Positions 54,530-63,197 of a stretch of 64,000 nucleotides of DNA are shown here, piece after piece. Under the pieces are notes generated by a model. That model was not told where the DNA came from and made no database searches. It saw only the letters and a program-made list of their open reading frames with translations. Within the stretch, counting starts at the first letter, position 1. Each line of letters opens with the position of its first letter. The stretch is taken from positions 186,001-250,000 of the forward strand of contig NZ_CP108080.1 of the NCBI RefSeq assembly GCF_036181745.1, given 5' to 3'. This stretch comes from Streptomyces sp. NBC_00259. Lineage in GTDB: Bacteria; Actinomycetota; Actinomycetes; Streptomycetales; Streptomycetaceae. Both the position numbers and the translations under genes were made by a program.

Positions 54530-56074
54530 ATGACCGACCCACGCGGCTTCCTCAGGATCCCCCGGCGGTCCGTGCCGCCGCGCCCCGTCGAGGCACGGCT
54601 CGACGACTGGCGCGAGGTCTACGCGGGGCAGGCGCTGCTGCCGCTCGTGTCCGAGCAGGCGATGCGCTGCATGGACTGCGGCGTGCCCTTCTGCCACAGC
54701 GGTTGCCCGCTGGGCAATCTCATCCCGGAGTGGAACGCGTACGCGTCGAGGGGCGACTGGCAGGCCGCGGCCGAGCGGCTGCACGCGACGAACAACTTCC
54801 CCGAGTTCACCGGGCGGCTGTGTCCTGCGCCGTGCGAGGACGCCTGTGTGCTGGCGATCAACGCCGATCCCGTGACGATCAAGAACGTCGAGCAGACCAT
54901 CGCCGATGAGGCCTGGGAGCGCGGGTACACACCGCCGCAGCCGCCGCAGCGGCTGAGCGGCAAGACCGTCGCCGTCATCGGTTCGGGACCCGCCGGGCTG
55001 GCCGCGGCGCAGCAGCTCACGCGGATCGGTCACACCGTGGTCGTCTACGAGCGCGCGGACCGGATAGGAGGCCTGCTGCGGTACGGCATTCCCGAGTTCA
55101 AGATGGAGAAGTGCCATCTGAACCGTCGTATCGAGCAGATGCGGGAAGAGGGCACCAAGTTCCGCACGGGTGTCGACGTCGGCACCGATGTCGACGCCGC
55201 CGAGCTGCGCAGGCGTCATGACGCGGTGATCGTCGCGGTGGGTGCGACGGAGCGCCGCGAACTGCCCGTAGCGGGTCGCGAGCTGCAGGGCGTCCACCAG
55301 GCGATGGACTATCTGACCCTCGCCAACCGGGTCCAGGAGGGCGACTACGGCTCGCCACCGGTCACCGCCGAGGGCAAGCACGCCGTGATCATCGGCGGTG
55401 GGGACACCGCTTCGGACTGTCTGGGTACCGTGCTGCGGCAGGGCGCGGTGTCGGCGGTGCAGCTGGACATCAATCCGGAGCCGGGTGAGGCGCGGCCCGA
55501 CGGCCAGCCCTGGCCCGTGACGCATCCCAAGGTCTACCGGATCTCCCACGCGCATGAGGAGGCCCGGGGCCGTGAGGGGACGGATCCCCGGCTGTTCTCG
55601 TCCGCCACCCTTCACTTCGAAGGGGACGCGGCGGGTCATGTGTGCGCGCTGTGCCTGACGGAGGTGGAGCCCGCGGCGAGAAGTCCGCTGCCGGACACCG
55701 AGCAGGTACTGCCCGCGGAGCTGGTCCTGATCGCCCTCGGTTTCTCCGGGCCCGAGCGGGGTTCCGGGCTGATGCGGCAGCTCGGGCTCGGGCTGGACGA
55801 CCGGGGGAACTTCGCCCGGGACACCGGCTTCGCGGCCACACCGGCCGTACCGGTCGCCGGGCGGGCGGCGCTGGACGGCCTGGAGGGGCAGGCGGCGCGC
55901 CGGGCCCGTACGGACGGCGTGTTCATCGCGGGTGACGCGGGGCGCGGCCAGTCCTTGGTGGTGTGGGCCATCGCGGAGGGGCGGGCCGCGGCGGCGGCAA
56001 CGGACCGCTATCTGACCGGTTCGACCGTCCTGCCGTTTCCGATCGTCTCCACCGACCGGCCCATGGTGGCGTGA
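54530..56074 (+). CDS. gltD: Glutamate synthase small-subunit-type oxidoreductase
   Basis: The protein has 514 residues; ATG 54530 follows GGAGG. The N-terminal iron-sulfur region has MRCMDCGVPFCHSGCPLGN and LCPAPCEDACVL; the FAD fold has VAVIGSGPAGLAAAQQLTRI (about residue 145), the NADPH fold VIIGGGDTASDCLGTVLRQG (about 285), and the C-terminal FIAGDAGRGQSLVVWAIAEG binds FAD. It supplies electrons from NADPH to a glutamate synthase large subunit. No gltB is adjacent, so this may be an orphan or paralogue used with another partner. Confidence 0.87.
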   Translation: MTDPRGFLRIPRRSVPPRPVEARLDDWREVYAGQALLPLVSEQAMRCMDCGVPFCHSGCPLGNLIPEWNAYASRGDWQAAAERLHATNNFPEFTGRLCPAPCEDACVLAINADPVTIKNVEQTIADEAWERGYTPPQPPQRLSGKTVAVIGSGPAGLAAAQQLTRIGHTVVVYERADRIGGLLRYGIPEFKMEKCHLNRRIEQMREEGTKFRTGVDVGTDVDAAELRRRHDAVIVAVGATERRELPVAGRELQGVHQAMDYLTLANRVQEGDYGSPPVTAEGKHAVIIGGGDTASDCLGTVLRQGAVSAVQLDINPEPGEARPDGQPWPVTHPKVYRISHAHEEARGREGTDPRLFSSATLHFEGDAAGHVCALCLTEVEPAARSPLPDTEQVLPAELVLIALGFSGPERGSGLMRQLGLGLDDRGNFARDTGFAATPAVPVAGRAALDGLEGQAARRARTDGVFIAGDAGRGQSLVVWAIAEGRAAAAATDRYLTGSTVLPFPIVSTDRPMVA

Positions 56075-56093
56075 CCCGGCGCGGCACAGGAGT

Positions 56094-56132
56094 GCCTGCC
56101 GGCAGTCGGGCGTCGGTCCGCGGCCGGCAGGC
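56094..56132. terminator. Hairpin between convergent gltD and pobA
   Basis: A 10-bp perfect inverted repeat, gcctgccggc / gccggcaggc, with a 19-nt loop lies 20 nt after the gltD stop. Confidence 0.55.
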
Positions 56133-56198
56133 GTGCGCGGGTCCCGCGGCAGGCAGCCGTACGAGGGCCCCGCGGCCGGGAGTCGTGCGAGGGTCCGG

Positions 56199-57437
56199 TC
56201 AGCAGTCGATGTCCTTGCCGATGTACAGCTCGGCGAAGGCGACCGCCGCGGCCGGCGATTCGAAGATCCGCCGCAGCCGTGCGGTCGCGGCGCCCGCGCG
56301 GAACGGGTCGCCCGACGAGGCGCCGTGCAGCACGTCCGAGAGCCACTGCGAGAACTCCTGGTACTGCCATACGCGCCGCAGGCTCGACGCCGAGTACTCG
56401 CTCAGTCCTCCGGTGTCGTCCGTAGTGCAGTAGGCGACGAGCGCGTCGCCGAGCAGCAGGGCGTCGTACAGGGCGAGGTTCATGCCCTTCGCGGCGATCG
56501 GCGCGGCGAGATGGGCCGCGTCGCCGGCGAGATATAGCCGGCCGTACACCATCGGTTCCACCACGTAGTTGTGCATGTCCAGCACCCGCTTCTCGATCAG
56601 CCGGCCCTCGGTGAGCGGCGGGGCCCCGTCCGCCGACAGCCGGTGGCGCAGCTCCGACCACACGCGTTCGTGCGGCCAGTCCTCCGGGTCGTCGCCGGGC
56701 GGGCATTCGAGGTAGTAGCGGGTCACCTGGGGGCTTCGTGCCATGTGGGCGGCGAAGCCGCGCGGATGGACGCCGAAGACGACGCAGTCGCTGGACGGAG
56801 GTGCTTCGGCGAGGAGGGCCAGCCAGCCGACGCCGTAGTCGTGCCGGGCGACGGTGGAGTGCTCGGACGGCATGTAGGTGCGTGTCACTCCGCGTGCGCC
56901 GTCGCAGCCGGCGATGACGTCGCAGTCGAGGTGTTGCCGCTCGCCCGTCTCCGGGTCGGTGTACGACACCGAGGGCCGGTCGGTGTCGATGTCGTGCAGC
57001 TCGACGTTCCGTACGCCGAAACGGATGTCGCCGCCCGCGTAGTCCGCGTACGCCCGCACCAGGTCGGTCACCAACAGGGGCTGTGGGTAGACGAAGTGAT
57101 GCCGCCCCGACAGTTCGCCATAGGGGAACCGGTGTCGCCCACCGGAGAAGCGGAACTCGAACTCGCCGTGTGCCTGGGCGTGTTCGAGGAGGCGGTCGGC
57201 CAGTCCGCGCCGCTCCAGTGCGCGGACCGCCCATTCCTCGATGAAGCCGGCGCGGGGCCGCTGTTCGATGAAGGCGCGGGTCTCGGTTTCCAGGACCACG
57301 CAGTCGACGGAGGCGGTGCGCAGGATGTTGGCGACGGTGAGTCCGGCGGGTCCTGCGCCCACGATGACGACGCGGGTACGCCGTGACGAGGCCGAGGCGG
57401 ACGAGGACGCCGTGGAGGGTGGGGAGGCGGGAGTCAC
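56199..57437 (-). CDS. pobA: 4-Hydroxybenzoate 3-monooxygenase family flavoprotein
   Basis: The protein has 412 residues. GTG at the complement of 57435-57437 is chosen because CATAAT lies 6 nt upstream (leaderless); TTG nine codons earlier is possible. FAD landmarks are VVIVGAGPAGLTVANIL, VIAGCDGARGVTRTY and LYLAGDAAHLAAPIAAKGMN. Like PobA it has RPRAGFIEEW near residue 50 and a YGRLYLAGDAAH zone, and the layout is collinear over the full length. It would hydroxylate 4-hydroxybenzoate to protocatechuate with NAD(P)H. No protocatechuate pathway genes are adjacent, so another aromatic acid is possible. Confidence 0.78.
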   Translation of the reverse strand: MTPASPPSTASSSASASSRRTRVVIVGAGPAGLTVANILRTASVDCVVLETETRAFIEQRPRAGFIEEWAVRALERRGLADRLLEHAQAHGEFEFRFSGGRHRFPYGELSGRHHFVYPQPLLVTDLVRAYADYAGGDIRFGVRNVELHDIDTDRPSVSYTDPETGERQHLDCDVIAGCDGARGVTRTYMPSEHSTVARHDYGVGWLALLAEAPPSSDCVVFGVHPRGFAAHMARSPQVTRYYLECPPGDDPEDWPHERVWSELRHRLSADGAPPLTEGRLIEKRVLDMHNYVVEPMVYGRLYLAGDAAHLAAPIAAKGMNLALYDALLLGDALVAYCTTDDTGGLSEYSASSLRRVWQYQEFSQWLSDVLHGASSGDPFRAGAATARLRRIFESPAAAVAFAELYIGKDIDC

Positions 57438-57438
57438 C

Positions 57439-57453
57439 CCGTCATTATGACGG
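57439..57453. promoter_or_regulatory. Palindrome over the pobA -10 box
   Basis: A perfect 7-1-7 palindrome, ccgtcattatgacgg, covers the CATAAT hexamer of the inferred leaderless pobA promoter. A regulator bound there would block RNA polymerase directly. Confidence 0.55.
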
Positions 57454-57546
57454 TGATCAGTCAAGAATCACGGCCGGCTCCGACGGCGCGCCAGCCGGTC
57501 CGACGCCCGAAAAACGGAATCCGCGTCAAGGCGCCCTTTGAGAAGT

Positions 57547-57563
57547 CATAAGCCTGGCTTATG
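57547..57563. promoter_or_regulatory. 17-bp palindrome between pobA and the reductase
   Basis: A perfect 8-1-8 palindrome, cataagcctggcttatg, lies 110 bp before pobA and 92 bp before the reductase. It is AT-rich against its surroundings and is a strong candidate operator for either gene. A further partial half-site, catag, follows at 57568. Confidence 0.6.
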
Positions 57564-57654
57564 AGGTCATAGACGGGGACCTGGTGTTTGAGCAGGCATT
57601 CCTCCTGCGAGGATGGCGGTCGAGACCGCCGTTGTCGCTCGAAGGGAATCACTC

Positions 57655-59016
57655 ATGCCCCGCCCCCTGCGGGTAGCTGTCGTCGGAGCCGGACCCGCCG
57701 GGATCTACGCCGCCGACGCGCTGCTGAAGTCCGAGGCCGCCGCCGACCCCGGCGTGTCCATCGACCTCTTCGAGCGGCTGCCCGCCCCGTTCGGGCTGAT
57801 CCGGTACGGCGTCGCCCCCGACCACCCGCGGATCAAGGGCATCATCACCGCCCTCCACCAGGTGCTCGACAAGCCGCAGATACGGTTGTTCGGAAACGTC
57901 GACTACCCGAACGACATCGGCCTGGACGATCTTCACGAGTTCTACGACGCGGTGATCTTCTCCACGGGCGCGAACGCCGACCGTGCGCTCGACATACCCG
58001 GCATCGACCTCGACGGCTCGTACGGCGCGGCCGACTTCGTGTCCTGGTACGACGGCCACCCGGACGTGCCCCGCACCTGGCCGCTGGAGGCCGAGAAGGT
58101 CGCCGTGCTCGGCGTCGGCAATGTCGCGCTCGACGTGGCGCGCATCCTCGCCAAGACGGCCGACGAGCTGCTGCCGACCGAGATCCCGCCGAACGTCCAC
58201 GCCGGGCTCGCCGCCAACAAGGCGCTCGAGGTCCACGTCTTCGGGCGGCGCGGGCCGGCGCAGGCCAAGTTCAGCCCCATGGAGCTGCGCGAGCTCGACC
58301 ACTCCCCCAGCATCGAGGTCATCGTCAACCCCGAGGACATCGACTACGACGACGGCTCCATCGCCACGCGCCGCGCCAACAAGCAGGCGGACATGGTCGC
58401 GAAGACGCTGGAGAACTGGGCGATCCGCGACACCGGCGACCGGCCGCACAAGCTGTTCCTGCACTTCTTCGAGTCCCCCACCGAAGTCGTCGGCGAGGAC
58501 GGCAGGGTGACGGGTCTGCGCACCGAACGGACCGCGCTCGACGGCACCGGCAACGTCGACGGCACCGGCGAGTTCCGCACCTGGGACGTGCAGGCGGTCT
58601 ACCGGGCGGTCGGCTATCTCTCCGAGGAACTCCCCAAGCTGCCCTTCGACCTCGACACCGGCACGGTGCCCCACGAGGCCGGACGCGTCATGGAGAGCGG
58701 CGAACACCTGCAGTCGACGTACGTCACCGGCTGGATCAAGCGCGGCCCCGTCGGCCTCATCGGCCACACCAAGGGCGACGCCAACGAGACGGTCGCGAGC
58801 CTGCTGGACGACCACGGCAGCGGCCGTCTGCACACACCGTCCGCGCCCGACCCCGAGGCGGTCGTGGCGTTCCTCGACCGCACGAACGTCCGTTACACGA
58901 CGTGGCAGGGCTGGTACCGGCTGGACGAGGCGGAGCGCGCGCTCGGGGCGGCCGAGGACCGCGAGCGGGTGAAGATCGTCGACCGCGAGGGAATGCTGCG
59001 GGCGAGCGGGGCGTGA
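57655..59016 (+). CDS. fprA: FprA-type ferredoxin-NADP reductase
   Basis: The protein has 453 residues; ATG 57655 follows GAAGGGAA. It resembles adrenodoxin reductase-type enzymes: VAVVGAGPAGIYAADALL binds FAD, APFGLIRYGVAPDHPRIK is the family hallmark, VAVLGVGNVALDVARIL binds NADP(H) (about residue 155), and TGWIKRGPVGLIGHTKGDAN near residue 360 is the conserved C-terminal FAD and NADP contact. It passes electrons from NADPH to ferredoxin for P450s or other oxygenases. It diverges from pobA with palindromes between them, so the two may share control. Confidence 0.9.
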   Translation: MPRPLRVAVVGAGPAGIYAADALLKSEAAADPGVSIDLFERLPAPFGLIRYGVAPDHPRIKGIITALHQVLDKPQIRLFGNVDYPNDIGLDDLHEFYDAVIFSTGANADRALDIPGIDLDGSYGAADFVSWYDGHPDVPRTWPLEAEKVAVLGVGNVALDVARILAKTADELLPTEIPPNVHAGLAANKALEVHVFGRRGPAQAKFSPMELRELDHSPSIEVIVNPEDIDYDDGSIATRRANKQADMVAKTLENWAIRDTGDRPHKLFLHFFESPTEVVGEDGRVTGLRTERTALDGTGNVDGTGEFRTWDVQAVYRAVGYLSEELPKLPFDLDTGTVPHEAGRVMESGEHLQSTYVTGWIKRGPVGLIGHTKGDANETVASLLDDHGSGRLHTPSAPDPEAVVAFLDRTNVRYTTWQGWYRLDEAERALGAAEDRERVKIVDREGMLRASGA

Positions 59017-59130
59017 CGCTCGGCGCCACCTGGCACGCCCCGGCGGCACCGGCCGCCGTACGTCCTGACGTGGCCCCTGCATCCCGACCTGTACGTCCTG
59101 CTAGCTGTACGTCCTGATCCTGACCTGTGC

Positions 59131-59165
59131 GTCCTGACGCCGCCGCCCGGCTGCGGCGTCAGGAC
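59131..59165. terminator. Bidirectional terminator
   Basis: A 13-bp perfect stem, gtcctgacgccgc / gcggcgtcaggac, with a 9-nt loop lies between the convergent reductase and ATP-binding genes. Upstream are direct repeats of tgtacgtcctg (about 59060-59130), which copy its left arm. Confidence 0.8.
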
Positions 59166-59174
59166 GGCCCGCGG

Positions 59175-59750
59175 TCAGCCGGCCCGCCGCTCCCGCCGGA
59201 AGTGCATGACGGGGCACCCGTCGGCCGGACACGCCCCCGCCCCGGCGCCGTCCGCGCAGTCGGTCGCGGCGAACACCGCCCGTACCTCCTTGCCGCGCTC
59301 GGACACGCGGCCCACCTGCAGTGCGCCGCCCGCCTCGCGGGCGAGGGTGTCGACGATCATCAGGCCCCGCCCGCGGTCCTGTCCGGGATCGGCGGTGAGC
59401 ACCGGCTCCGGCAGGAAGGGGTGCTCGTCGTGCACGGTCAGTGTCAGTGCCGTCCGGGTCCTGGTGAGCTTCACCGTCGTTCTGTCGGAATGCGGGACGG
59501 CGTGCCGCACCGTGTTGCCGACCAGCTCGGAGATCACCAGTGAGGCGGTGTACAGCCCGTCCTCGCACAGCCCCCACTCCCGCAGGACCCGCGCGGCTCT
59601 CCGGCGTGCGGCGGGGACCTCGGCGGGCGTCGCGGGCACGGTGAAGGCATGGACGGACACGGCCGGGCCCGGCCCGTGACGGGAGGCCGGGACCCGGTGG
59701 GTTCCGGCGCCGCACGGCGTTCCGGGCGGGTTCGAAGCGATCGTTCGCAT
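59175..59750 (-). CDS. ATP-binding regulator (anti-sigma-type HATPase)
   Basis: The protein has 191 residues from ATG, complement of 59748-59750, which follows GGGAA; a shorter start at GTG 59660 is possible because the domain begins there. The HATPase_c_2 fold shows SELVGNTVRHAVPHS (N box), LTLTVHDEHPFLPEP and GQDRGRGLMIVDTLAREAGG (G box). The C-terminus ends with three Cys in a CPADGCPVMHFRRERR-type tail. Streptomycetes have many such stand-alone RsbW-like proteins that pair with STAS antagonists and SpoIIE phosphatases; partners are unknown here. Confidence 0.83.
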   Translation of the reverse strand: MRTIASNPPGTPCGAGTHRVPASRHGPGPAVSVHAFTVPATPAEVPAARRRAARVLREWGLCEDGLYTASLVISELVGNTVRHAVPHSDRTTVKLTRTRTALTLTVHDEHPFLPEPVLTADPGQDRGRGLMIVDTLAREAGGALQVGRVSERGKEVRAVFAATDCADGAGAGACPADGCPVMHFRRERRAG

Positions 59751-60167
59751 GGCGATTCCCAGTGGTCCGCCGGATGGGGATACCGGCATCTGATCAAGCG
59801 CACCCTGGATGGCGAGCCCGGTGACCAGCGAGGGCGCCACGCTGCGCCGGCCGCTGTCGATGTGTGGTTCCGCCGGACAGCGGGCGCACCTGCCCCGACC
59901 AACTGTTCGGCTTGGCCGAGCTTCAGCAGGAACTACCCGCGACGCAAGGGGCGTATCCGGACACATATGAACCTTTGACATGACCGTTGTGATCGCCGGG
60001 CCGGCTCCGGGCGCCCTCGGAGTGCGCCGGCCGGGCCGTCCGTCCGCCTGCCTGCCTGCCATGTGCCTCGTCCTGACCGGCTTACGGGGCGGTCGGCGGC
60101 CGCGGGGCATCGCGCGTCGCCTCAATGGCGGAGCCTTCCGGTCCCGCCTGCCAGGAAGGGATGCGGA

Positions 60168-60881
60168 GTGTCGCAGACCTACGAGATCTTCGATCACTCG
60201 GTGCACCTGGTGGCGGACCTCTCGGGCATCTTCATCTTCGCCGTGACCGGCGCGCTGGTGGCCGTCCGTATGCGGTTCGACGTCTTCGGCATCATGGCGC
60301 TCGCCGAGATCACCGCGCTGGGCGGCGGGGTGTTCCGCGATCTGGTCATCGGCGACGTTCCGCCGGCGGCCTTCAGGGACATGGGCTATTTCCTCACCCC
60401 GATCATCGCCGGCGGCCTCGTCTTCTTCCTGCATCCGGCGATCAACCGCATCGGCGGAGCGGTCCAGGTGGTCGACGCGGCGGGGCTCGGACTGTTCAGT
60501 GTGTCGGGCACGGTGAAGGCAGCGGTGTGGGGCATCGAGCCGTTCCACGCCGCCGCCATCGGGGTCGCGACCGCGGTGGGCGGCGGAGTGCTCAGGGACC
60601 TGCTCGCCATGGAGATCCCGTCGCTGCTGCGCCGCGACCGTGAGATGTACGCGCTGCCGTCGGTGCTGGGGGCGGGCACGGTCGCCGTACTGCTCCAGTT
60701 CGGTCTGCTGGGCCCGATCAGCAGTGGCGCCGCCATGCTCGCCACCTTCGTCCTGCGACTGCTGGCGCTGCGCTACGGCTGGCGTGGCCCCCTCGCCTGG
60801 AAGAGCGAGCAGCTCCCCGCGCCCGGTGGGAAGGAGCCCGGTCAGGGTCGGGGGGCCGGTCGGGGGCAGCCGGTCTCCTGA
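60168..60881 (+). CDS. TRIC/UPF0126 family membrane protein
   Basis: The protein has 237 residues; GTG 60168 follows AGGAAGGG. Seven membrane helices with an internal duplication are seen: ITALGGGVFRDLVIGDVPP in the first half and ATAVGGGVLRDLLAMEIPS in the second. These Gly-rich GGGxxRD motifs define the YadS/YicG and trimeric cation channel families, which conduct cations or move glycine. A hydrophilic Gly/Gln tail ends the chain. Its last 164 bases overlap the end of the convergent MFS gene. Confidence 0.87.
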   Translation: MSQTYEIFDHSVHLVADLSGIFIFAVTGALVAVRMRFDVFGIMALAEITALGGGVFRDLVIGDVPPAAFRDMGYFLTPIIAGGLVFFLHPAINRIGGAVQVVDAAGLGLFSVSGTVKAAVWGIEPFHAAAIGVATAVGGGVLRDLLAMEIPSLLRRDREMYALPSVLGAGTVAVLLQFGLLGPISSGAAMLATFVLRLLALRYGWRGPLAWKSEQLPAPGGKEPGQGRGAGRGQPVS

Positions 60882-62403
60882 GGCCGGCTGCCAGGGCGAG
60901 CAGGACGGCGCTGAGCAGGACCAGCCCTCCCAGGGTCAGGAAACCGACCTCGAGCGCGGCGACGAACGCGCTGTCGGCGGCCGCACGGACCCGGTCGTGC
61001 GAGGTGCCGGGCAGCCGGGCCAGCAGTTCCTCCCGTTGCTCCTCGCGCGAGAGGACGTTGTCGAGCGCGCGCTGTTCACGCGGGCTGAACACATCGCCGT
61101 CCCCACCGGTGGACGCCAGCAGTTCGTTACGCTCCCGCCACTCCGCCGTGGTGAACAGCGCGTTCATCAGCGCCAGCCCCAGCGTCGCGCCGATCTGCCG
61201 GCTCTGCACCGACAGGCTCGCCGCGACTCCTCGCGCGGAGGCGGGTACGGCCGCCATGATCATCGCGGTGGCGGACGGGTAGACCAGCGGCGGGGCGAGG
61301 CCGAAGACCAGCAGGGCGGGAACGAGCAGGGTGCTGTGGCGGTTCGCCACGCCGTACGTGAGCCACAGCACGCAGCAACCCAGCAGCACCAGGCCCGTGA
61401 CGATGAGCAACCTGCCGTACCCGAGGTCGGTCAGCCGTCCGACGAACGGCGAGAGGACGACGGTCCCGAAGCTGCCGGCCATGAGGAGCAGTCCGGTACG
61501 CAGCGCTCCCAGGTCGAGCACGTGCTGCAGATAGAGCGTCACATGGACACCGACGGCGAGCGAGGCGCACTGGACGAGGGCCAGAGCGACCATGGGCACG
61601 GAGATCGTGGCGCGGCGCAGCGGCCGCAGGTCCAGCAGCGGGTCGGCGACGCGCAGTTCCACCGCGACGAAGAGGCCCAGCAGGACGACGCCCGTGACAA
61701 GCGGCAGCAGGGTGCCGAGCGCGGCGAAGCCCCAGTCGGAGGACCGCTCGCAGGCGAAGACGACGAGGGTCAGCCCGGAGGCCATCAGGACGGCGCCCGT
61801 CACGTCCATCGACGCCCCGGTCCGCCCCCGGGTCTCGACGAGATGCCGGCGGGCCAGGACGACGACCAGCAGGCTGAGCGGGACACAGACGGCGAAGGCC
61901 CACCGCCAGCTCCCGAACTCCACCAGCAGCGCGATCCCCAGCGGCACGGCCACGCCGAAGAAGCTGGTGAACGCCGTCTGGACGCCGATGGCCCAGCCGT
62001 GCCGTTCCTCGGGCAGCGCGGCGGTCAGGTTGGCCAGCGCGAGCGGTACGGCCAGGGCGATGCCGAGGCCCTGCACACCGCGCGCCGCCACCAGGAAGAT
62101 GCCGTCGGTGGCGATGGCGCACAGGCCGGAGCCGAGCGCGAAGCAGACCATGCCCAGCAGGAACACGCGGCGCCGTCCGACCACATCGCCGAGCCGGCCG
62201 CTGATCACGGCCACGGCGCAGAGCGGGAGCAGGGCGGCGACGATCACCCAGTGAAGGGTGGAGCTGTCGATGCCGAGGTCCTTCTGGATCTGGGGCAGCG
62301 CGACGATGACGGCGGTCAGGCTGGAGAACAGCAGGACGCTGGCGGTGATCGTGGCGATCATGACCGCACGCTGCGGTGGCGACAGTTCCCTCAGGGCGCC
62401 CAT
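60718..62403 (-). CDS. MFS transporter, DHA2 (14-helix) drug-exporter type
   Basis: The protein has 561 residues. ATG at the complement of 62401-62403 is chosen as nearest to helix 1; the ribosome site is weak and a GTG 15 codons upstream is possible. Motif A appears as GRLGDVVGRRRVFLLG and motif C-like Gly/Pro-rich stretches follow; 14 helices are expected. Before the last helix is a long loop (SPREQRALDNVLSREEQREE) typical of DHA2 proteins. The final 50 residues are Arg/Ala/Pro-rich and lie antisense to the TRIC gene end. It probably exports a drug or toxic compound by proton antiport. Confidence 0.87.
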   Translation of the reverse strand: MGALRELSPPQRAVMIATITASVLLFSSLTAVIVALPQIQKDLGIDSSTLHWVIVAALLPLCAVAVISGRLGDVVGRRRVFLLGMVCFALGSGLCAIATDGIFLVAARGVQGLGIALAVPLALANLTAALPEERHGWAIGVQTAFTSFFGVAVPLGIALLVEFGSWRWAFAVCVPLSLLVVVLARRHLVETRGRTGASMDVTGAVLMASGLTLVVFACERSSDWGFAALGTLLPLVTGVVLLGLFVAVELRVADPLLDLRPLRRATISVPMVALALVQCASLAVGVHVTLYLQHVLDLGALRTGLLLMAGSFGTVVLSPFVGRLTDLGYGRLLIVTGLVLLGCCVLWLTYGVANRHSTLLVPALLVFGLAPPLVYPSATAMIMAAVPASARGVAASLSVQSRQIGATLGLALMNALFTTAEWRERNELLASTGGDGDVFSPREQRALDNVLSREEQREELLARLPGTSHDRVRAAADSAFVAALEVGFLTLGGLVLLSAVLLALAAGLRRPAAPDRPPDPDRAPSHRARGAARSSRRGGHASRSAAPAVAGRRWRAWRRHC

Positions 62404-62568
62404 GTCGGACAACTGTCCCGCGAGCCGTGACGGACGGCATCCGGTCACGGACCACCCGGGTGCGGGTACGTCAGGGCGGCGGCTCGTGTCTGTACGGGCG
62501 GTCCGCGTGCGTACCAGCGGCCCGCGTGCGTACGGGCCGGAACGCTCCCCGTCACGGAGCGGCGGTGG

Positions 62569-63069
62569 TCACCGAGTCTTCGTACGGGCCGTGCTGTGGT
62601 GCAGCCAGACGTAGTCGACCGGCTGGGCGGCGTTCCAGGCGGTGGCGAGATCGGGGTCGACGGGCAGGAACGCGGCTCGCCGGTAGCACCGCAGGGCCGG
62701 CTCGTTGTGCGGGTGCACCCGCATGAAGACGTCCTCGTAACCGGCGTCCGTGGCGAGCGCGGTCAGCCGGCAGACCAGTTCCTGGCCGATTCCCTGGGCT
62801 CGGGCGGCGGGCGAGACGATGATCCGGGCGAGTTCGGCCTCGTCCTCCTCGTCGTCGAACCACAACTCCCCGTAGGCGAGGAGTTCCTCACCGCGCAGGA
62901 GCATATGGGCCCGCACGTCGTCGCCCGCCTGCCATTCGGCGATCGCCCGCGGCGGCAGGGGGAAGTCGTGGCGTCCGCACCACATGGCGACCTCGCCGGA
63001 CGTGGCCGGCCAGCCGGCGACCGTGGCCGCGTGCGTCACGTCGAAGGGCAGCAGTTCGATTCTCGCCAT
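62569..63069 (-). CDS. GNAT-family N-acetyltransferase
   Basis: The protein has 166 residues; ATG at the complement of 63067-63069 lies 8 nt after TACAGT (complement of 63078-63083), suggesting leaderless expression. The acetyl-CoA site reads ARIIVSPAARAQGIGQELVC (about 80-100; R/QxxGxG/A), and MRVHPHNEPALRCYRRAAF is the usual beta6-alpha4 segment. The acceptor substrate is unknown. Confidence 0.87.
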   Translation of the reverse strand: MARIELLPFDVTHAATVAGWPATSGEVAMWCGRHDFPLPPRAIAEWQAGDDVRAHMLLRGEELLAYGELWFDDEEDEAELARIIVSPAARAQGIGQELVCRLTALATDAGYEDVFMRVHPHNEPALRCYRRAAFLPVDPDLATAWNAAQPVDYVWLHHSTARTKTR

Positions 63070-63197
63070 GGGTGGCCACTGTAGGGGTGCTCGGTGTGGC
63101 GGGTGCGACCGCCCTGCGCCCCTCGTCCTCCCCGGGTGGAATACCGGAGGAAAGCAGGCAGGATGAACGGAACTGGACGGAAGGTGCCGGGTGAGCC

